The translations under genes were made by a program, and so were the position numbers. Below are positions 11,496 to 23,684 of a DNA stretch of 64,000 nucleotides, piece by piece. Position 1 is the first letter of the stretch; each line of letters opens with the position of its first letter. The notes below the pieces were generated by a model that worked only from the letters and a program-made list of their open reading frames with translations, was not told the origin of the DNA and made no database searches. The stretch comes from Sambucus nigra (lineage: Eukaryota > Streptophyta > Magnoliopsida > Dipsacales > Adoxaceae): assembly GCA_949130495.1 (NCBI GenBank), contig OX422208.1, positions 687,657,702 to 687,721,701 of the forward strand, in the 5' to 3' direction.

Positions 11496-12330
11496 CATGG
11501 GAACTAGTGGACCTTCCACCAATTTAGAACCTTTAGGTTATAAATGGATCTTCAAAATGAAGTTGAAGTACGATGAATCAATTGATAAATATAAAGCTAG
11601 ACTTGTAGCTAAAGGCTATAGGCAAAAGGAAGGGTTGGATTACTTCGACACATATTCACCGGTAATAAGAATAACGTCCATTCGGATGTTAATAGCAATA
11701 GTTGCTACTAATGGACTTGAAATACATCACACGTATGTAAAAACCGCATTCTTAAACGGTGAACTAGACGAGGAAATTTATATGGAGCAACCGGAAGGGT
11801 TCAAAGCTCCCGGACAAGAAGGAAAAGTATGTAAGCTTGTTAAATCACTATATGGATTAAAACAAGCACCTAAGCAACGACATGAAAAATTTGATAATGC
11901 AATGTTATCAAATGGTTTCAAAATTAATGAATGCGATTAATGTATTTACTTTAAATACATTCAAAATGGATATGTCATTGTATGCCTCTATATTGATGAT
12001 ATGCATATCATGGGTAGTAACTTGGAAATTGTCAAAACTACAAAACAACTGTTAAGTAGTAGATTTGACCTGAAAGATTTGGGAATCGCCGATGTTATAT
12101 TAGGAATTAAAATTTCTAGAACATCGGATGGACTTTTATTATCTCAATCTCATTACATAGAGAAAGTACTTGAAAAATTCAAGAAGTATGATATTAGTCC
12201 TACCAAGACACCTGTAGATGTAAATTTACATCTAGCAAGAAACAATGGTGAAAGCATATCTCAACTAGAATATTCTCGTATTATCAACAGTTTAATGTAT
12301 ATCATGAACTGTACGCGACTGGACATAGCA
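11496..12330 (+). pseudogene. Copia reverse transcriptase pseudogene
   Basis: The N-terminal boundary motif EAINCEIESILQNHTWELV lies just upstream (about 11455-11510). A frameshift between the HTWELVDLPP segment and GYKWIFKMK moves the frame. Conserved blocks KARLVAKGYRQKEGLDY, TYSPVIR, TAFLNGELDEEIYMEQPEGF and VCKLVKSLYGLKQAPKQ follow. After a stop at 11938-11940 the polymerase motif CLYIDDM occurs near 11982-12003 in the same frame, so both catalytic aspartates survive. The thumb and connection run to [15 protein letters not shown] at about 12310-12356. Confidence 0.9.
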
Positions 12331-12950
12331 TACTCAATAAGTAAGCTAAGTCGATTTACGAGTAATTCAGGAAGAGATCACTGGAAAGCAATATTGAGAG
12401 TTTTGGGTAATTTAAAATATACTCAAAACTATGGACTCACTACTATAAATATCCAGGTATTCTTAAAGTACATTGCAATGCAAATTAGATATTCGATACA
12501 AAAGACTCTCAGTCTACGAGTGGGTATGTGTTTACCCTTGGAGGTGCAACCGTATCTTGGAAATCCTCAAAACAAACGTGCATTGCTAGATCGACAATGG
12601 AATCCAAATTCATTGCACTAGACAAAGCTGGAGAATAAGCTGAATGGCTTGGAAATTTCTTAAAGGATGTTCCAAATTGGTCAAAACCTGTGCCCGCAAA
12701 ATGTATACATTGCGATAGCCAATCAGCGATTGGAAGGGAAAGTAATCACATGTATAACAAAAAGTCACGATATATTCATCGTTGACACAATACCGTTAGA
12801 CAACTTATGTCAAATGGAATTATCTCAATTGACATGTAAAGTCAAAAGATAATATATCGGATCCACTAACGAAAGGTTTAAAACGAGATCAAGTTGAAAG
12901 ATCATCAAGAGGAATGGGTCTAATGCCTATAAATAAGTAAGAATCAATAT
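12331..12950 (+). pseudogene. Copia RNase H pseudogene
   Basis: Fragments in shifting frames match the Copia RNase H: the segment around [15 protein letters not shown], then [18 protein letters not shown] sequence (about 12510-12565), [13 protein letters not shown] (about 12597-12640), NWSKPVPAKCIHCDSQSAIG (about 12674-12735) and the C-terminal DPLTKGLKRDQVERS (about 12861-12905). At least three frame changes occur. It is inactive. Confidence 0.8.
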
Positions 12951-13520
12951 AGTGTCAACCCAACCTACCTGACTGGAGATCCCAAGATCTAGGTTCAATG
13001 GGCAAACCGAACTACGTTGTATTCAGTAAGCACTGGAGGATATTTAATCCTGTCCATTCCAAAGATGAGACAGTGCATATCTGCCGCGAAATTAGGATAA
13101 GTTATTCTTTTAATGACATCTATATCTTAGTACATCTAAGTGGGGTATTGTAGGATACTCTTTATAGAAGTCACCTACGTGAGTAAGAAGGGGGGCACTT
13201 CTATGAGAATAATGAAAGGCATATTCTCTAAAATACTCACGGAACCAAGTGGTGTTCGTGGCCAAAATGAACACAAACGTGAGAACCAACTGTGTTGAAG
13301 AATTATTGTGTGAATACTTTTGTCTAGGTTTACAGAAACGATTGAAGGTTCAAGGACGTGAAGTCTACTGATTAACCAAGTAAATCCGATAGTATATCAC
13401 TAAGGAAAGTTCAAGGCCACTAGGCTACTTATCCCGATGCAAAAAGTCTTCAGTTTTACTCAACCTGTGTCTACATCTGCATTAGCATCTGTTCTGTTTT
13501 ATTTATAGCGATATATCATT
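12951..13520 (+). other. Untranslated 3' region of the Copia element
   Basis: Sequence between the pol end and the polypurine tract, with no protein-like frame. It contains a CACTGGAGGATATTTAATCC stretch and is otherwise unremarkable. Confidence 0.5.
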
Positions 13521-13523
13521 CAT

Positions 13524-13532
13524 GTGGGGGAT
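13524..13532 (+). other. Polypurine tract of the Copia element
   Basis: GTGGGGGAT directly precedes the 3' LTR start TGTTGG, the usual plant Copia arrangement for plus-strand priming. Confidence 0.8.
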
Positions 13533-14615
13533 TGTTGGAAAATTGGACTTAAGTTGGACTTAGAAAGTTGTCCAGAATTTTTTGGACAAAATTTTGAGCA
13601 ACTTTGAGCTCAAATTTATGTGGGACCCACACTACGAAAATTATGGGACCATATACGAACGCTTTCTTCTCCACAAGGAGTTTAACGTAGTATATTCATA
13701 TGTCCAATTTCAATAAGTTATGAATGATAAATATGTCCCCAAAGTGACTCACAAAGCAATGAAGGTTAATAAATTGGGTATGTTTTAACTCTTATCCTAC
13801 ATTCGAAGAGTAGTGGAAAGTTGATGAGTTAATAACACCCCAAGTATGGACTAAGGCTTGGATGCCTTGGGGTATCCCAACTCTTTGAAGGGGAGATGGC
13901 CTACACTATGCATGTGTTGGGCTTGGGCCAAAAGCCCGCGCGCGCGCACCGTCCATCTGGTCGGTCGGCTCGGCTCGGTTCGATTCTGTCTCGAGCTGGG
14001 CTTGGGGCTTGGGTTTAGGCTTAGGCTTAGGCTTGTAAAATTCTCCTACATTTTTGGGCCGAATTAATTAAACTTTTTGGGATTTTATTAATTAATTACG
14101 AAATTAGTTAATAATTAATTAACTGTTTGACAGTTAATGCCAAAGGTCAACAGTTAATTTCAATTTTGAATATTCCAACAGTCAACACAAAAGCTATAAA
14201 TACAAACCTTTCCCTCCTATTTTATTTGCTGAAAAATTAACCCTCCAGAAAAATTCCGAAAATATTTTTTCATCCAGAAAAATGTTTTCTTCATTTCTGC
14301 ATACCATATCACTATTCTGGTTGTGTATTAACATAGATTTGTGTTCGTTGGGATTAATTATTATTGTGCTACACAATTAATTCGGGAAATCCGTTCTATC
14401 TTGGGAGGCAATTATTCAATAACCTTTGAGCACGTTGGAGGGAATAAATTTGCCTTAAGGAGACTGTTCTTCAGGGCTCAGATTTATCTTTAATTCTATT
14501 ATTATTTCTGAAAATTCAAGTAAGTGTTAATTTCTGTAATTCCGTTTTATTTATGTAATTATATTAATAATTCATAATTCTATACAATTGTTATTAATAA
14601 ATAGTAGACATAAAA
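13533..14615 (+). repeat. 3' LTR of the Copia element
   Basis: Direct repeat of 7388-8483. It keeps TGTTGG at the start, the TATA region (about 14195-14202) and TTTGCCTTAAGGAG near 14447. Small indels (for example in the GCTTAGGCTTAGG minisatellite at about 14010-14035) distinguish the two copies. Confidence 0.85.
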
Positions 14616-15620
14616 ATCATTAATACCCACTTCTTCTCCTACCTTTGGCCCATACACCTACTACATATATAGATGTATATATAAAATCAATTAATTTAAC
14701 TAGATTAAAATCCTTACACAATTTTGCATTTGCTAATCATCGGCCACCACCAGCTTAGTGGGTGGTGTTCTTCTGCCCAAAACCCACACATGTACCCATA
14801 CACATACAAATATAAGTATATGGATGGTACAAAACATGAAAATGAAAGGTCAGGAAGAAGACACAGGGGTGGTGCTCGGGTGATGAGAGGGAGAACAGGG
14901 ATAATGGGGGTCAGGTGAGAGAGAGAGATGCTCGCGGAGTGAGAATGAGAGAAATGAGTTTATGAGTTTGAGTCCTATTTAGAATGTACAATACTAGATA
15001 TTTACGGTATCAAGTTTGTATAGTTTTTACTCATTTAGTTTGGGACTCCTTTAGATAAGATCAAATAGATATTTAGGTGGACAGGCGACATTGGATAATC
15101 ATTAAACGTGAGGAGATTTGGTGCTCATTAATACTTTTAATGTGTACCCATTTGACATTTAATTAAATTCTAACCAACTTAAAATTAGTGTGAGGACTTT
15201 TTTTATACATGGAGAAGCTTGTTGGGCTATCAAAATATATTAGATATTTTTACAACTTTTATTAATTGGATTTTCATCCCCTAAATTTTTAAAACTTAGA
15301 ATTAACTTTCTACCCCTTCGGTTTTAACCCAAATGTTATCACATAAAAAATTATTTGGTTTGAGAAAAAATTTACGATTTTTGTTTTAAAGTAAATTGGT
15401 ATATAAAAATAAAAAACGTTTTGAGCATAAATGATATTTTATACGTGTAATATATTTTTAGACAAAAAAATATATTTGGCACTTAATTGTTTAATGAGGT
15501 TTAGCAAAAAAAAAAATGTTTTTAATTTTGTTTTACTTGCTTTTAGTAATAAAATAAAATAAAATTATTCCGAGTAATAAGTAACTTTGATTTTTATAAA
15601 AAAAAATGTGGATTGTTACA

Positions 15621-18600
15621 TTCTACCTCGACATTTACTATATTCTTAGAGTTTCAGATTTTTTGGGTGCTTACATAGTCTAAGGTATAAAGTAGTTTCA
15701 AACAATCACTTATTCACCTATTAGTTTTGAGGTTTATAGATTTATCATGTAATTGCACGGGCTTTGGAAAAGCTGTCTATTCCATAATCCCAAGTTATGC
15801 AAGAAAACCTTATAAGGGATGATGATGTAACGATGATAAAAAATTGGGTTTTAGATAATTAATCGAAATTTTTACAAGCTTTTCATGTATCGGGTATTTT
15901 AACAATCGTTTTTGGAATGAGGGTGAAGTTTGACACATTCTAGTTACATGAAGTTCTTTTCATACCTAACTAATTTATGCTATAAAGGTTGGTATTGGTA
16001 AAATAATGCTCTAGGTTGTATTTTGATCTCGTAATTTTATATCTGTTTGCACAATATTTAATTGAAAATAATTTTCTATAAGAAATGTTGTAGTTTGATA
16101 GTTTGTACTCGAATTATCAAAGGTTGGTTTCCTAAATTTGACTAACACGAAGTTGATAATAACTGAATCGTAAATCATGGTATACGAAAATACTTTGGAT
16201 TCTCGTAATTGATCACAAATCCCTTATCTTTAGGAAAGATAGTAGTCACTTAATCTAGTTTTCAATAGAATTTTGGCCTTCATTTACTTGTCAAATAATG
16301 GTTTCCTCAACTTATTTGTCCTATTTGGTTTGAGGTTTTCTTAATTTTAAAGTATCTATACGAGAAAGGTAAGGAATGTCAAGAACGATTGTTTTTAAAG
16401 TTAGGATCATATCAAATTAGAAATATATTAAAAATTTCTCAATGATTGTTGAGTACTTTCAGACATTACTAATTTCTTATGATAGCGAATGTGAACAAAG
16501 TTGGATGATAAAGTGCTCATCTCCATAATTAAATCAAATCCCTTTTTGTATATAAAGCTACCAAGTTAATTACAAGAATTTCAATCCTTATTCTTATGGT
16601 ACATTATTCTACACTTGTTTCTCCAAATGGAATTTTTGTTGATAATGAATAATTTAAGGGACTACTAGGTGGCTTTACTATAGTTATGAAGTCATTTTTC
16701 GAGTAATGGTGGAAATATACATTAATTGTTTATTATAGTTGTTGATTATGTAAAGTTGTTTATTTAGAAGTTCTAGGCACTCATAAAAATGTATCTAGGG
16801 TTGGTGGTACATAGATATTAATTTTTCATGAAATGTAATGTTTAGATCATTGAAATAATATTGCAGCTAGTGTGTAGTTTTGGCAATCTCGGTAAAAAAA
16901 CATACAAACTTATGGAAATATCTTCACTAAATCATATTCGCATATATATCTTGCATTTTCATGAGATGTTTACTTAACTTCTTACATATCAAAATAATAC
17001 ATACCTAGAATTCAACTTTGATTGAGCTAATGTGAATTGAAGGTAATGTTTAATAGTTTTAGGTATGTCAAATAAGTTTGTTGATTCAATTGGTTCTTAG
17101 AGTTATATGGTTTTTACTGGGGACTATAACATGGAAGACTTAGAACATCATAGAAATAACTTTGTCAAAACTACCACAAATATATAAAGGTAAAAGGATA
17201 GTTTAAATTATATCGGTGCTAGTCTAGATCTCATATTGGGTAATTTTCTGGCCATGGGTGGGATTTACGTAGTTTAGGGTGTACTAATGAGAATACAGGA
17301 TAGTTTTTTCGATATAAATATAGTCCATACACTTATTTCAAAGAGGTCACTGACATTTATATTGTGTAACATAATGATATTACTATTTGAAGAATGTTTA
17401 TAAGGGTATATAAAACCTAACCAATTTATTGAATATGTATACTAATGTATATGAAGTCGTAGTTAATAATGTTTGGAAACTTACTAGGTTTATATAAAAT
17501 GATTTTTTTCATCAAGATAGAATATTGTTAAGTCATAATTATGTCCAATTTAAACTATTCATTTGGAGTGATTTGTGTAAGGTAAAAGGTAATGTTTTTA
17601 TTCTAGTACTTAGTGCAATCTAAGCTTTTATGTACATCTATTATTTTATTCAAATGAACTACTGGATTGTTCATGTTAATAAACCTTACTATAAATCCTA
17701 GTAAAATAATAAAAGATTAAGGGTTCCTATATTTATCCATTAGATGGGAAAAATATGAAAAGTTGGAAAAGTTCTTAAATAGGTACTAACTAGATATTTG
17801 GGAAACTTGTGATATGATTGAGGTAAATAATTAGGATTGGGCTTAAACTGGTTGTTATTTTGTTTGGTACCACTTAATTTTAATTGTTACAGTAAATATC
17901 TTATAACGATGCTCTTGCAAAATTTCCAACTTATTATGATTTAATGATTTACTTTATAGTTATTCCTAATCAGTTGATGCTTAGAACTCTAGAGGGTCGT
18001 AGGGGCACTACATTTAAGGAATTTTATCGGTATAGACTTCAGATATACTTTTAATGGAGTTCTAAAAATAATAAATTATGTATCCAAAACATACTTATCG
18101 AGTTCGGAAAACATTTCTTGAATCATCCCACAAGTTTCAAGAGCAAATGAACTACAGATAATAAGGAATAGGCTAAGGTAAAACTTATTATGGAATAAAG
18201 AAAACCTAATTTTCTAAGAGAGTGTTATTTGTAAAGAAATAATTTATTGGATGTTATCATAGGGTTCGTATAACTAAAGTACGAGATTCGATTAATTAAC
18301 TATAAGTTGGTTTGCTTTTAATTAGTAATTTTCTTTCGATTCATAGTAGCTTAATAAGGAAAAGGATGAGTAGCCTAATGCTAAGGGTTCTAGATAAGGT
18401 TAGGTATGGTATAAAGGTCTCATTTTATTAAGATAAATAAAATACTATCTCGGATAAGAGCTTCATTAGTCTTGGTAACTTCGGTAAAGTCATTGTCATG
18501 GATTACTTACATTCACATGGGTTACCCACATTTCACCCAAACTAAGAAAAACAAAGGAAGTTATTAAAGTCTTAGGCTATTATAATTCATGTTCCACGGA

Positions 18601-18640
18601 AGAAAATCCACGCTTTGGAATCGTGTATGCAACGAAGGTA
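15621..18640. other. AT-rich non-coding DNA between the two copies of repeat E
   Basis: Three kilobases with no open frame of note on either strand and no recognisable retroelement protein motif, LTR or RNA gene. If E is a gypsy-type element this would be its internal region, but I found no convincing primer-binding site near 18640 or gag/pol remnants. It could equally be a highly decayed or non-autonomous interior. Confidence 0.4.
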
Positions 18641-20010
18641 TTTTCAAAACAATGTCATTAAATAACAAAATATGATTATATGTAAAGTTCATAGTTTATA
18701 AAGAAAAGATGAAGGAAAGAAAACAAATAATCTCATACTTACTTGTTATCAAAGGTTCAGAAAAATAATTAGAAATACTTTCACAATTAAGATCAATCCA
18801 AATAATTTGTATATATTAATCCAACATCTTTGAAAAAAGTAACTATCTAGACACACTCTAGAGTGGAACTCATACGTATGTAATAATAAATATAGGCACT
18901 CAAACATTTGAGTCCTTTGGCCAGTAATAGAATCACTTTGTGGGATAACGCGGCAATCTATATGCCAAACTATAAAGTATGATCTTCGGACTGTTTATCG
19001 GGTTCATACATATTCGGTAGAAGAGAAACATTTGTTTAAAATTTCAAATAACGAAAAAAACTGTGAAAAATGGGTCTTCCGTTATTCGATCAATAGAACA
19101 TTTGATTTATCAACAATAGTAAAAAAAACATATGTTTTTATATAAAATGGTATGAAACTATGTAAAATAATTTCATTCAGAATAACACATGGGTTTTATA
19201 AAGATGATTTGAATAGTGCAGAAGGCCAAGGTACGAGAATATAATAGTGAATTAGAATATCCCACCGGTGTTTACGATCTTTTGGTTGACGTTCAGGGTA
19301 GTTCCATCTGATTTTTTATTGTATTCCATATTTTGTAGTTGCTATACTCTAGTGATTTAATGAAAGCCAGTAAATAGGCGTTTAGGAAAAAGATTTTGTG
19401 ATTATGACCTCTTACCCCCTTTGAATAAAAAATTATCGTAACGATAATATGTGTTTATGGGTCAAATTAATATATCAATCTCTATATGTAATTCTAAATG
19501 ACGCTATCGAGTTTACGGCTTGAATTTCGTATTTCTCTTTATAATTAGTAATAGAAAGAAGACTTAGGATTATAAAGGGCAAGTGTTCTTAAATCACAAA
19601 ACAAAATAATATTTGTTAGGTACAAAACTCATATAATTAAGATCTTAATGCGTGTAACTTAGTTTGTATTGGAGAAAAATGTGTAATATCCCGTATTTTT
19701 ATGACTTTTCAATTTGGGGATTTATTAAATTTAATTTGAGATATTAATTTAATATTAATCCAAAAATTATTTTAAATATGTACTAGTGTGATAAGAGTTA
19801 GTTATTATTGGGATTTTTTTAATATTACTTAATGGTTAAAGTAATATATATAATCGAATTTATTAAAATTATCACGAGTATCTAATTTGATAATTGTGGA
19901 AATTTAATCAGGACGTGCCTGTGTCGTGTCGAGATTAAATTAGTAATATTAAAAGTGAATAAATTATAAGTCACCCGTTGGTCATTTCGAGTGCGCTAAT
20001 GGGTGCGTAA

Positions 20011-20029
20011 GGGCCGAGATAGTCAAAAT
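20011..20029 (+). promoter_or_regulatory. Conserved U3 box of the chromovirus LTRs
   Basis: GGGCCGAGATAGTCAAAAT. Related sequence in the same LTR position occurs at 37153-37171 (A 3' LTR). On the minus strand it occurs at 2634-2656 (LTR-1), 28963-28980 and 32865-32881 (LARD), 52943-52960 (C) and 62893-62909 (D). It lies about 90-150 bp upstream of the TATA-like sites. This suggests a shared transcription-factor site, but the factor is unknown. Confidence 0.5.
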
Positions 20030-20145
20030 AATGTACTCGGGAGTTTAGTTTGGATATCGGGACAATTTTAGGCCTAATTAAATTCCCGGGAGGGCGTTTT
20101 GGACATTTTGTATTTTTGGGCAATTAAACCCACGAATTTACCAAG

Positions 20146-20154
20146 CCTATATCA
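20146..20154 (+). promoter_or_regulatory. TATA-like site of chromovirus A 5' LTR
   Basis: CCTATATCA here is GGCTATATTAG in the 3' LTR. It lies about 200 bp upstream of the AG|GCAAGT donor motif and about 45 bp upstream of the purine-rich stretch that I take as transcribed leader. It is a weak TATA match compared with the LARD one. Confidence 0.35.
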
Positions 20155-20353
20155 GCTACTAGGGGTTGTCATCTAGGGTTAACATAAGAAAAACCAAAGA
20201 ACGGCCATTGGAGAAGAAGTGGAGAAGCTTTTCAAGGAGTTCTAGGAAAAAAAACTCCGTCGTTTGCACCGCCGTCACCGCCAAATCTTAGATCGCGCGA
20301 CAAGGAACACATCCACACCAGTTTCTCCCACAAATTGAAAACGAAATTTCTAG

Positions 20354-21233
20354 GCAAGTATCTATCTTGATTTATTTTTAGTTGATGCCTCAATTATGTT
20401 AGTCTAGGGTTGATTAGAACTAGTTTCGTGAAAGAAAGTGTAATTTGGAGATTATAATTCGCATGTTGTAGAGGTAATAATCATATTCTGGACATCCAAT
20501 CCACATGTAGAGGATATACCACGAAATTTCATGATTTTAGAAGTAGAAAATCTGGAAAAAGAATTGAAACTTAAAAAGAAGATTAGGGTTCTTGAGGTAT
20601 ATGTAGATTTTGCCCTTTAAATTGTTGTACTTGATGAAAACTCACATGTTTTACCTAGAAAATTATGTATTTGGGTATATAGTACTGGTAGTATCATTAT
20701 ATGGGAGTTTGGGAATTAAAAATGGTGATTTGGTGGAGGTTGGAGGAGGATTCCCGTAACGGGGTTTCTGCAGTTTCGCCATACCAGCTTCATCGATCGA
20801 TCGACCCATCCTGGCAAACTGCATATTCCTCTTCTTATAACTTATTTTGGTTAATATGCATGGTAACCCTTGAGCATTTTGTTAGAACATTTTGGGACAT
20901 AAATAGTACCAGAAGGGTTTTAGTAAACACCCCTAAGTGTACTTAATGTAATATGAATTTAAGGGTTAACAGGGAGTGATTTTTATGAAATTATGTGAAC
21001 ATTTAAATAAATGATTGGGACTCATAAGGAAGCTAGCCTAGAGAGTATGTGAGAGTACATATTGAAATTATACTTAGGGAGATAGAACACTTCGAGAGAA
21101 AAGAAGTAAGTTTGGAATATCCTATAAATAAGAATAAAAAGGACGAGTTCGTTATACGGGAAAATCGAGTAAAGTGTACTAAGAACGAATAATCATAATT
21201 ATGGGTCGTGGGTGTACGTAATTTAGAAATGGG

Positions 21234-21264
<31 letters not shown>

Positions 21265-22098
21265 GTGTGTTTGTGCATATATTATATATGTGAAAAATCA
21301 TGCCCGCGCTACTTGCTATCATGGAGGTTACCGCGCCGGGACGGTATTATCTCGATGGGACCTTTATGGGGGATATTGACTTGTATACTAGAACATAGAA
21401 ATCCTTCGTACAGGCTATCTGATTGATAGTCAGACGGTCCTATGAGACGTGAGGGTATGTGCTGACATCTTAGTGACTTGGAACTATGCTTCGCCTCCAT
21501 TTCTATGTGTTTTGTGTTAATACAGTTCGAGAGTGATTCCGAACTAGTATTTCCCTTAGTACGAGTGATACGGGGACTTGATAGCAGAGTATCCCAGCAC
21601 CATATAGGTTATGTGGGGTGCCGATAGTATATATATTATATGAGTTATTTAATATATATATATATATATAGACATGAAACTGGGAACTTTCATCTGTGTA
21701 TAAAAAGTAGTTCAGTAACGAATCAATACTCCGACTTTAATATAAATGTTTGGAAATCTTGTGACAACACTGGTATATTTTTCGAATGAAATGAGATAGC
21801 TATGCGAACCTTATTCTCAGAAAATAATTATCTTAGCCATAGAAATTGTCAACATGAAACCTTATGGTAGATTTACATTAAAATGAACTTTCGGGATTAA
21901 TAGTGCGGTAGGCGTGCACACTTGGTGAAAGGTGAGAATTTCTCAAGAGAGTGTCGCATACTAACATGATTGTTGCATTAGCCGGTAAGCATTTTAAATA
22001 CTTGCTAAGCTAAATTTAAACTGTTTTACAATCGGGCTCTGACCCGTCTCTTGTCATCTTTTCTCTCTTGTATATATATATATGTGTATATATTACAG
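20354..22098 (+). other. Candidate leader intron inside the LTR of chromovirus A
   Basis: The donor AG|GCAAGT is the exact consensus of plant GC-AG introns. The candidate acceptor is TATTACAG before GTGCCCAACCACAGG. Homologous donor and acceptor positions recur in LTR-1, the LARD and elements C and D, although those LTRs are otherwise strongly diverged. The enclosed 1745 nt contain the palindrome, the TA arrays and the GGGCTCTGACCCG box. Splicing is inferred. No transcript evidence is available here. Confidence 0.4.
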
Positions 22099-22615
22099 GT
22101 GCCCAACCACAGGAGTGTCATGCTTAGGTTCTTTGGACTGGACGTGCTGCAGCTTATGTGGTAGTTACATGCCATTTGCTTAGACGACCTCGTTGTTGAT
22201 TCCACTCTTATTTCAGTTCCCCGTTTCCATATTCTGTTGGATTTGTCAGAGATTATGTTTATTTATCTTTAGTATTTTTACTCTTTGGGATTTGATTACT
22301 GTCAGGATGGTTTTCCTTTGTGGTTTAAAAGTTGGTATTAGTTTATCTGAATGGTTAAATTCATGGGTGTTTATTTCCAGTCTTAATAATTGTGTAATTC
22401 TTAAACTGTTACTTATTAAAGGTTTTCATAATTGGATTTAATAAAATTGAAATAATGTTTTAAATGGTTTTGACACTTAGCTTAATTATTTAGGGTGTTT
22501 AAATTGGAAAGTTTATTTTACGACAGTGATGCTAAGAATGAACCAACCGTTCACCTTGATTATAATTTAATAAATGACTGATCACCCGATATTTAATTAG
22601 GTGGGGTGTCACAGG

Positions 22616-22627
22616 TGGTATCAGAGA
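22616..22627 (+). other. Primer-binding site for initiator tRNA-Met (element A)
   Basis: TGGTATCAGAGA, two bases after the LTR end, matches 11 of 12 bases of the standard TGGTATCAGAGC. The following leader (CAGGTTCTAGTGTCC-TTAGGATCTG) is shared with element C and the LARD array. Confidence 0.9.
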
Positions 22628-22798
22628 ATCAGGTTCTAGTGTCCTTTAGGATCTGTACGGCTTATTTCGCTTCCAACTTAGCATTCTTGATATAGATCCC
22701 TATTTTAGGATTGTTGTACTCTTTTATCTACACTTACGTCTTCAGCTATTCCAGATTTGATAATAACTGTAGACTAATAAACTTCCTTCTCATTTTAG

Positions 22799-23684
22799 AT
22801 GCCTCCGAGACGTGCACCCCGAGATAGAAATGCCTAGGCCGAGCAGCCAGCAGCTCGATCTCAGGGGATGATGAACACAACCAAGGTAGCCACTATTGTT
22901 TCTCAGGTGATGAATGCCGCATTAGCGGTAGTGCAACAGGCTCCACCCCAGATTCAGGCAGTGGCGCCAGTACCAGCACAGCTTCCATCTTCATAGGAGG
23001 GGGTTAGGGATGCCTTTCAAAAGGCGCATCCCTCGGAGTTCTCGGGTAGTTCAGATATCATAATCGCCAGCTAATGGAAGAAAGATATCCAGAGGCATCT
23101 GCACATGTATGAGTGCACCGACGTACAGCGACAGCTGTTGGCTTCCTTTAAGCCATTGGGGGCCGCTTTGCAGTGTGGGAGTCCACCACCACCTTGGAGG
23201 AGAGGGACATCATCACGATTCAGTCATTCTGGTCGCGGTTTGACCATAAATACTTTCCATCCGTAGTGCAGACTGAGATGAGGAGGAAGTTACTAAATTT
23301 GAAATAGGAGAATATGATTGTTACTGAGTACGAGGAGGAGTTTACTAGACTTCTCACTATAGTGCCAGATGAGGCACCCACAGAGGGGAAGAAAATACTG
23401 CTGTTTGTTGATGGATTGGCCGGTAGGATCCGTTAGCATCTCATAGGCAATATATCACTGAGTACCTACACGGATGTACTCAACGATGCGTTGTTACACT
23501 GTCAGTATCACAGCTTCCATCTGCAAGGAAGCAAACGAGCAAGAGAGTCCATCCAGCAGGGCAGGGTAGGGGCAGTAGTACTGGTGGGACACCAGCAACC
23601 CAAAGACAGACTCGTCACAGTGATCAGAGTTCCCATCAGGGGGACCCTGCCAAACGGTTATAATCAGGTCACTCCAGACAGGGA
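22799..23684 (+). pseudogene. gag: Chromovirus A gag, first part (interrupted by the LARD array)
   Basis: The ATG begins MPPRRAPRDRNA, the same N-terminus as in element C (MPPRRAERAPRN). A stop follows at codon 13, and others occur at about 22996 and 23072. The core gag motif appears after a frame change: FWSRFDHKYFP, then EEFTRLLTIVPDEAPTEGKK and LFVDGLAGRIR, matching the Ty3-type retrotransposon gag domain. The start is preceded directly by a pyrimidine-rich tract and AG (TTCCTTCTCATTTTAG), which looks like a splice acceptor. The frame is cut at 23684 by the insertion and resumes after 33201. Confidence 0.85.

Larger units (their letters stand above)
7388..14615 (+). mobile_element. Degenerate full-length Ty1/copia retrotransposon
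   Basis: Two direct LTRs (about 1.1 kb) flank an internal region with gag, protease, integrase, reverse transcriptase and RNase H in Copia order. A polypurine tract (GTGGGGGATT) precedes the 3' LTR, which starts TGTTGGAAAATTGG. The matching 5' LTR start is mutated to TAGTGG. The flanks share an imperfect ~20-bp similarity (ATAAAAA...ACTTCTT) instead of a clean 5-bp duplication, so the exact borders are uncertain by a few bases. The coding region contains several stops and frameshifts, so the copy is not autonomous. The element is inserted in the left copy of repeat E. Confidence 0.9.
5311..15620. mobile_element. Left ~3 kb repeat copy (possible LTR) of old element E, interrupted by Copia
   Basis: Without the Copia insertion this is about 3.1 kb. 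It aligns with 18641-19681 plus 46828-48656, including matching GGTTCAGAAAAATAAT, GAGCACCCAAAAC and TGCCAAAAATTAGTCGAAAC stretches. The ends are near-inverted repeats, TGTTACAACCCACA at the left and TGTGGATTGTTACA at the right, as in gypsy LTRs. The sequence after 15620 only weakly resembles a minus-strand polypurine tract. The right copy lacks a recognisable counterpart of about 5311-5570, and I see no target duplication, so 'LTR pair' is an inference. There is no coding sequence. Confidence 0.55.
19682..22613 (+). repeat. 5' LTR of chromovirus A
   Basis: Starts TGTAATATCCCG and ends GGTGGGGTGTCACA. It carries a U3 box at 20011-20029, a TATA-like site at 20146-20154, a purine-rich leader, the donor AGGCAAGT at 20352-20359, a TCGATCGATCGA palindrome at 20793-20804, TA microsatellites (about 21234-21260, 21650-21671, 22073-22083), the hairpin box CGGGCTCTGACCCG at 22033-22046, an acceptor-like TATTACAG at 22091-22098 and the terminal box at 22521-22545. 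No protein is encoded. Confidence 0.93.

Noticed and set aside
15621..18640. Possible host gene or intron-rich locus in the AT-rich core of E
   Set aside because: No coherent exon series, codon bias or protein motif is visible on either strand.
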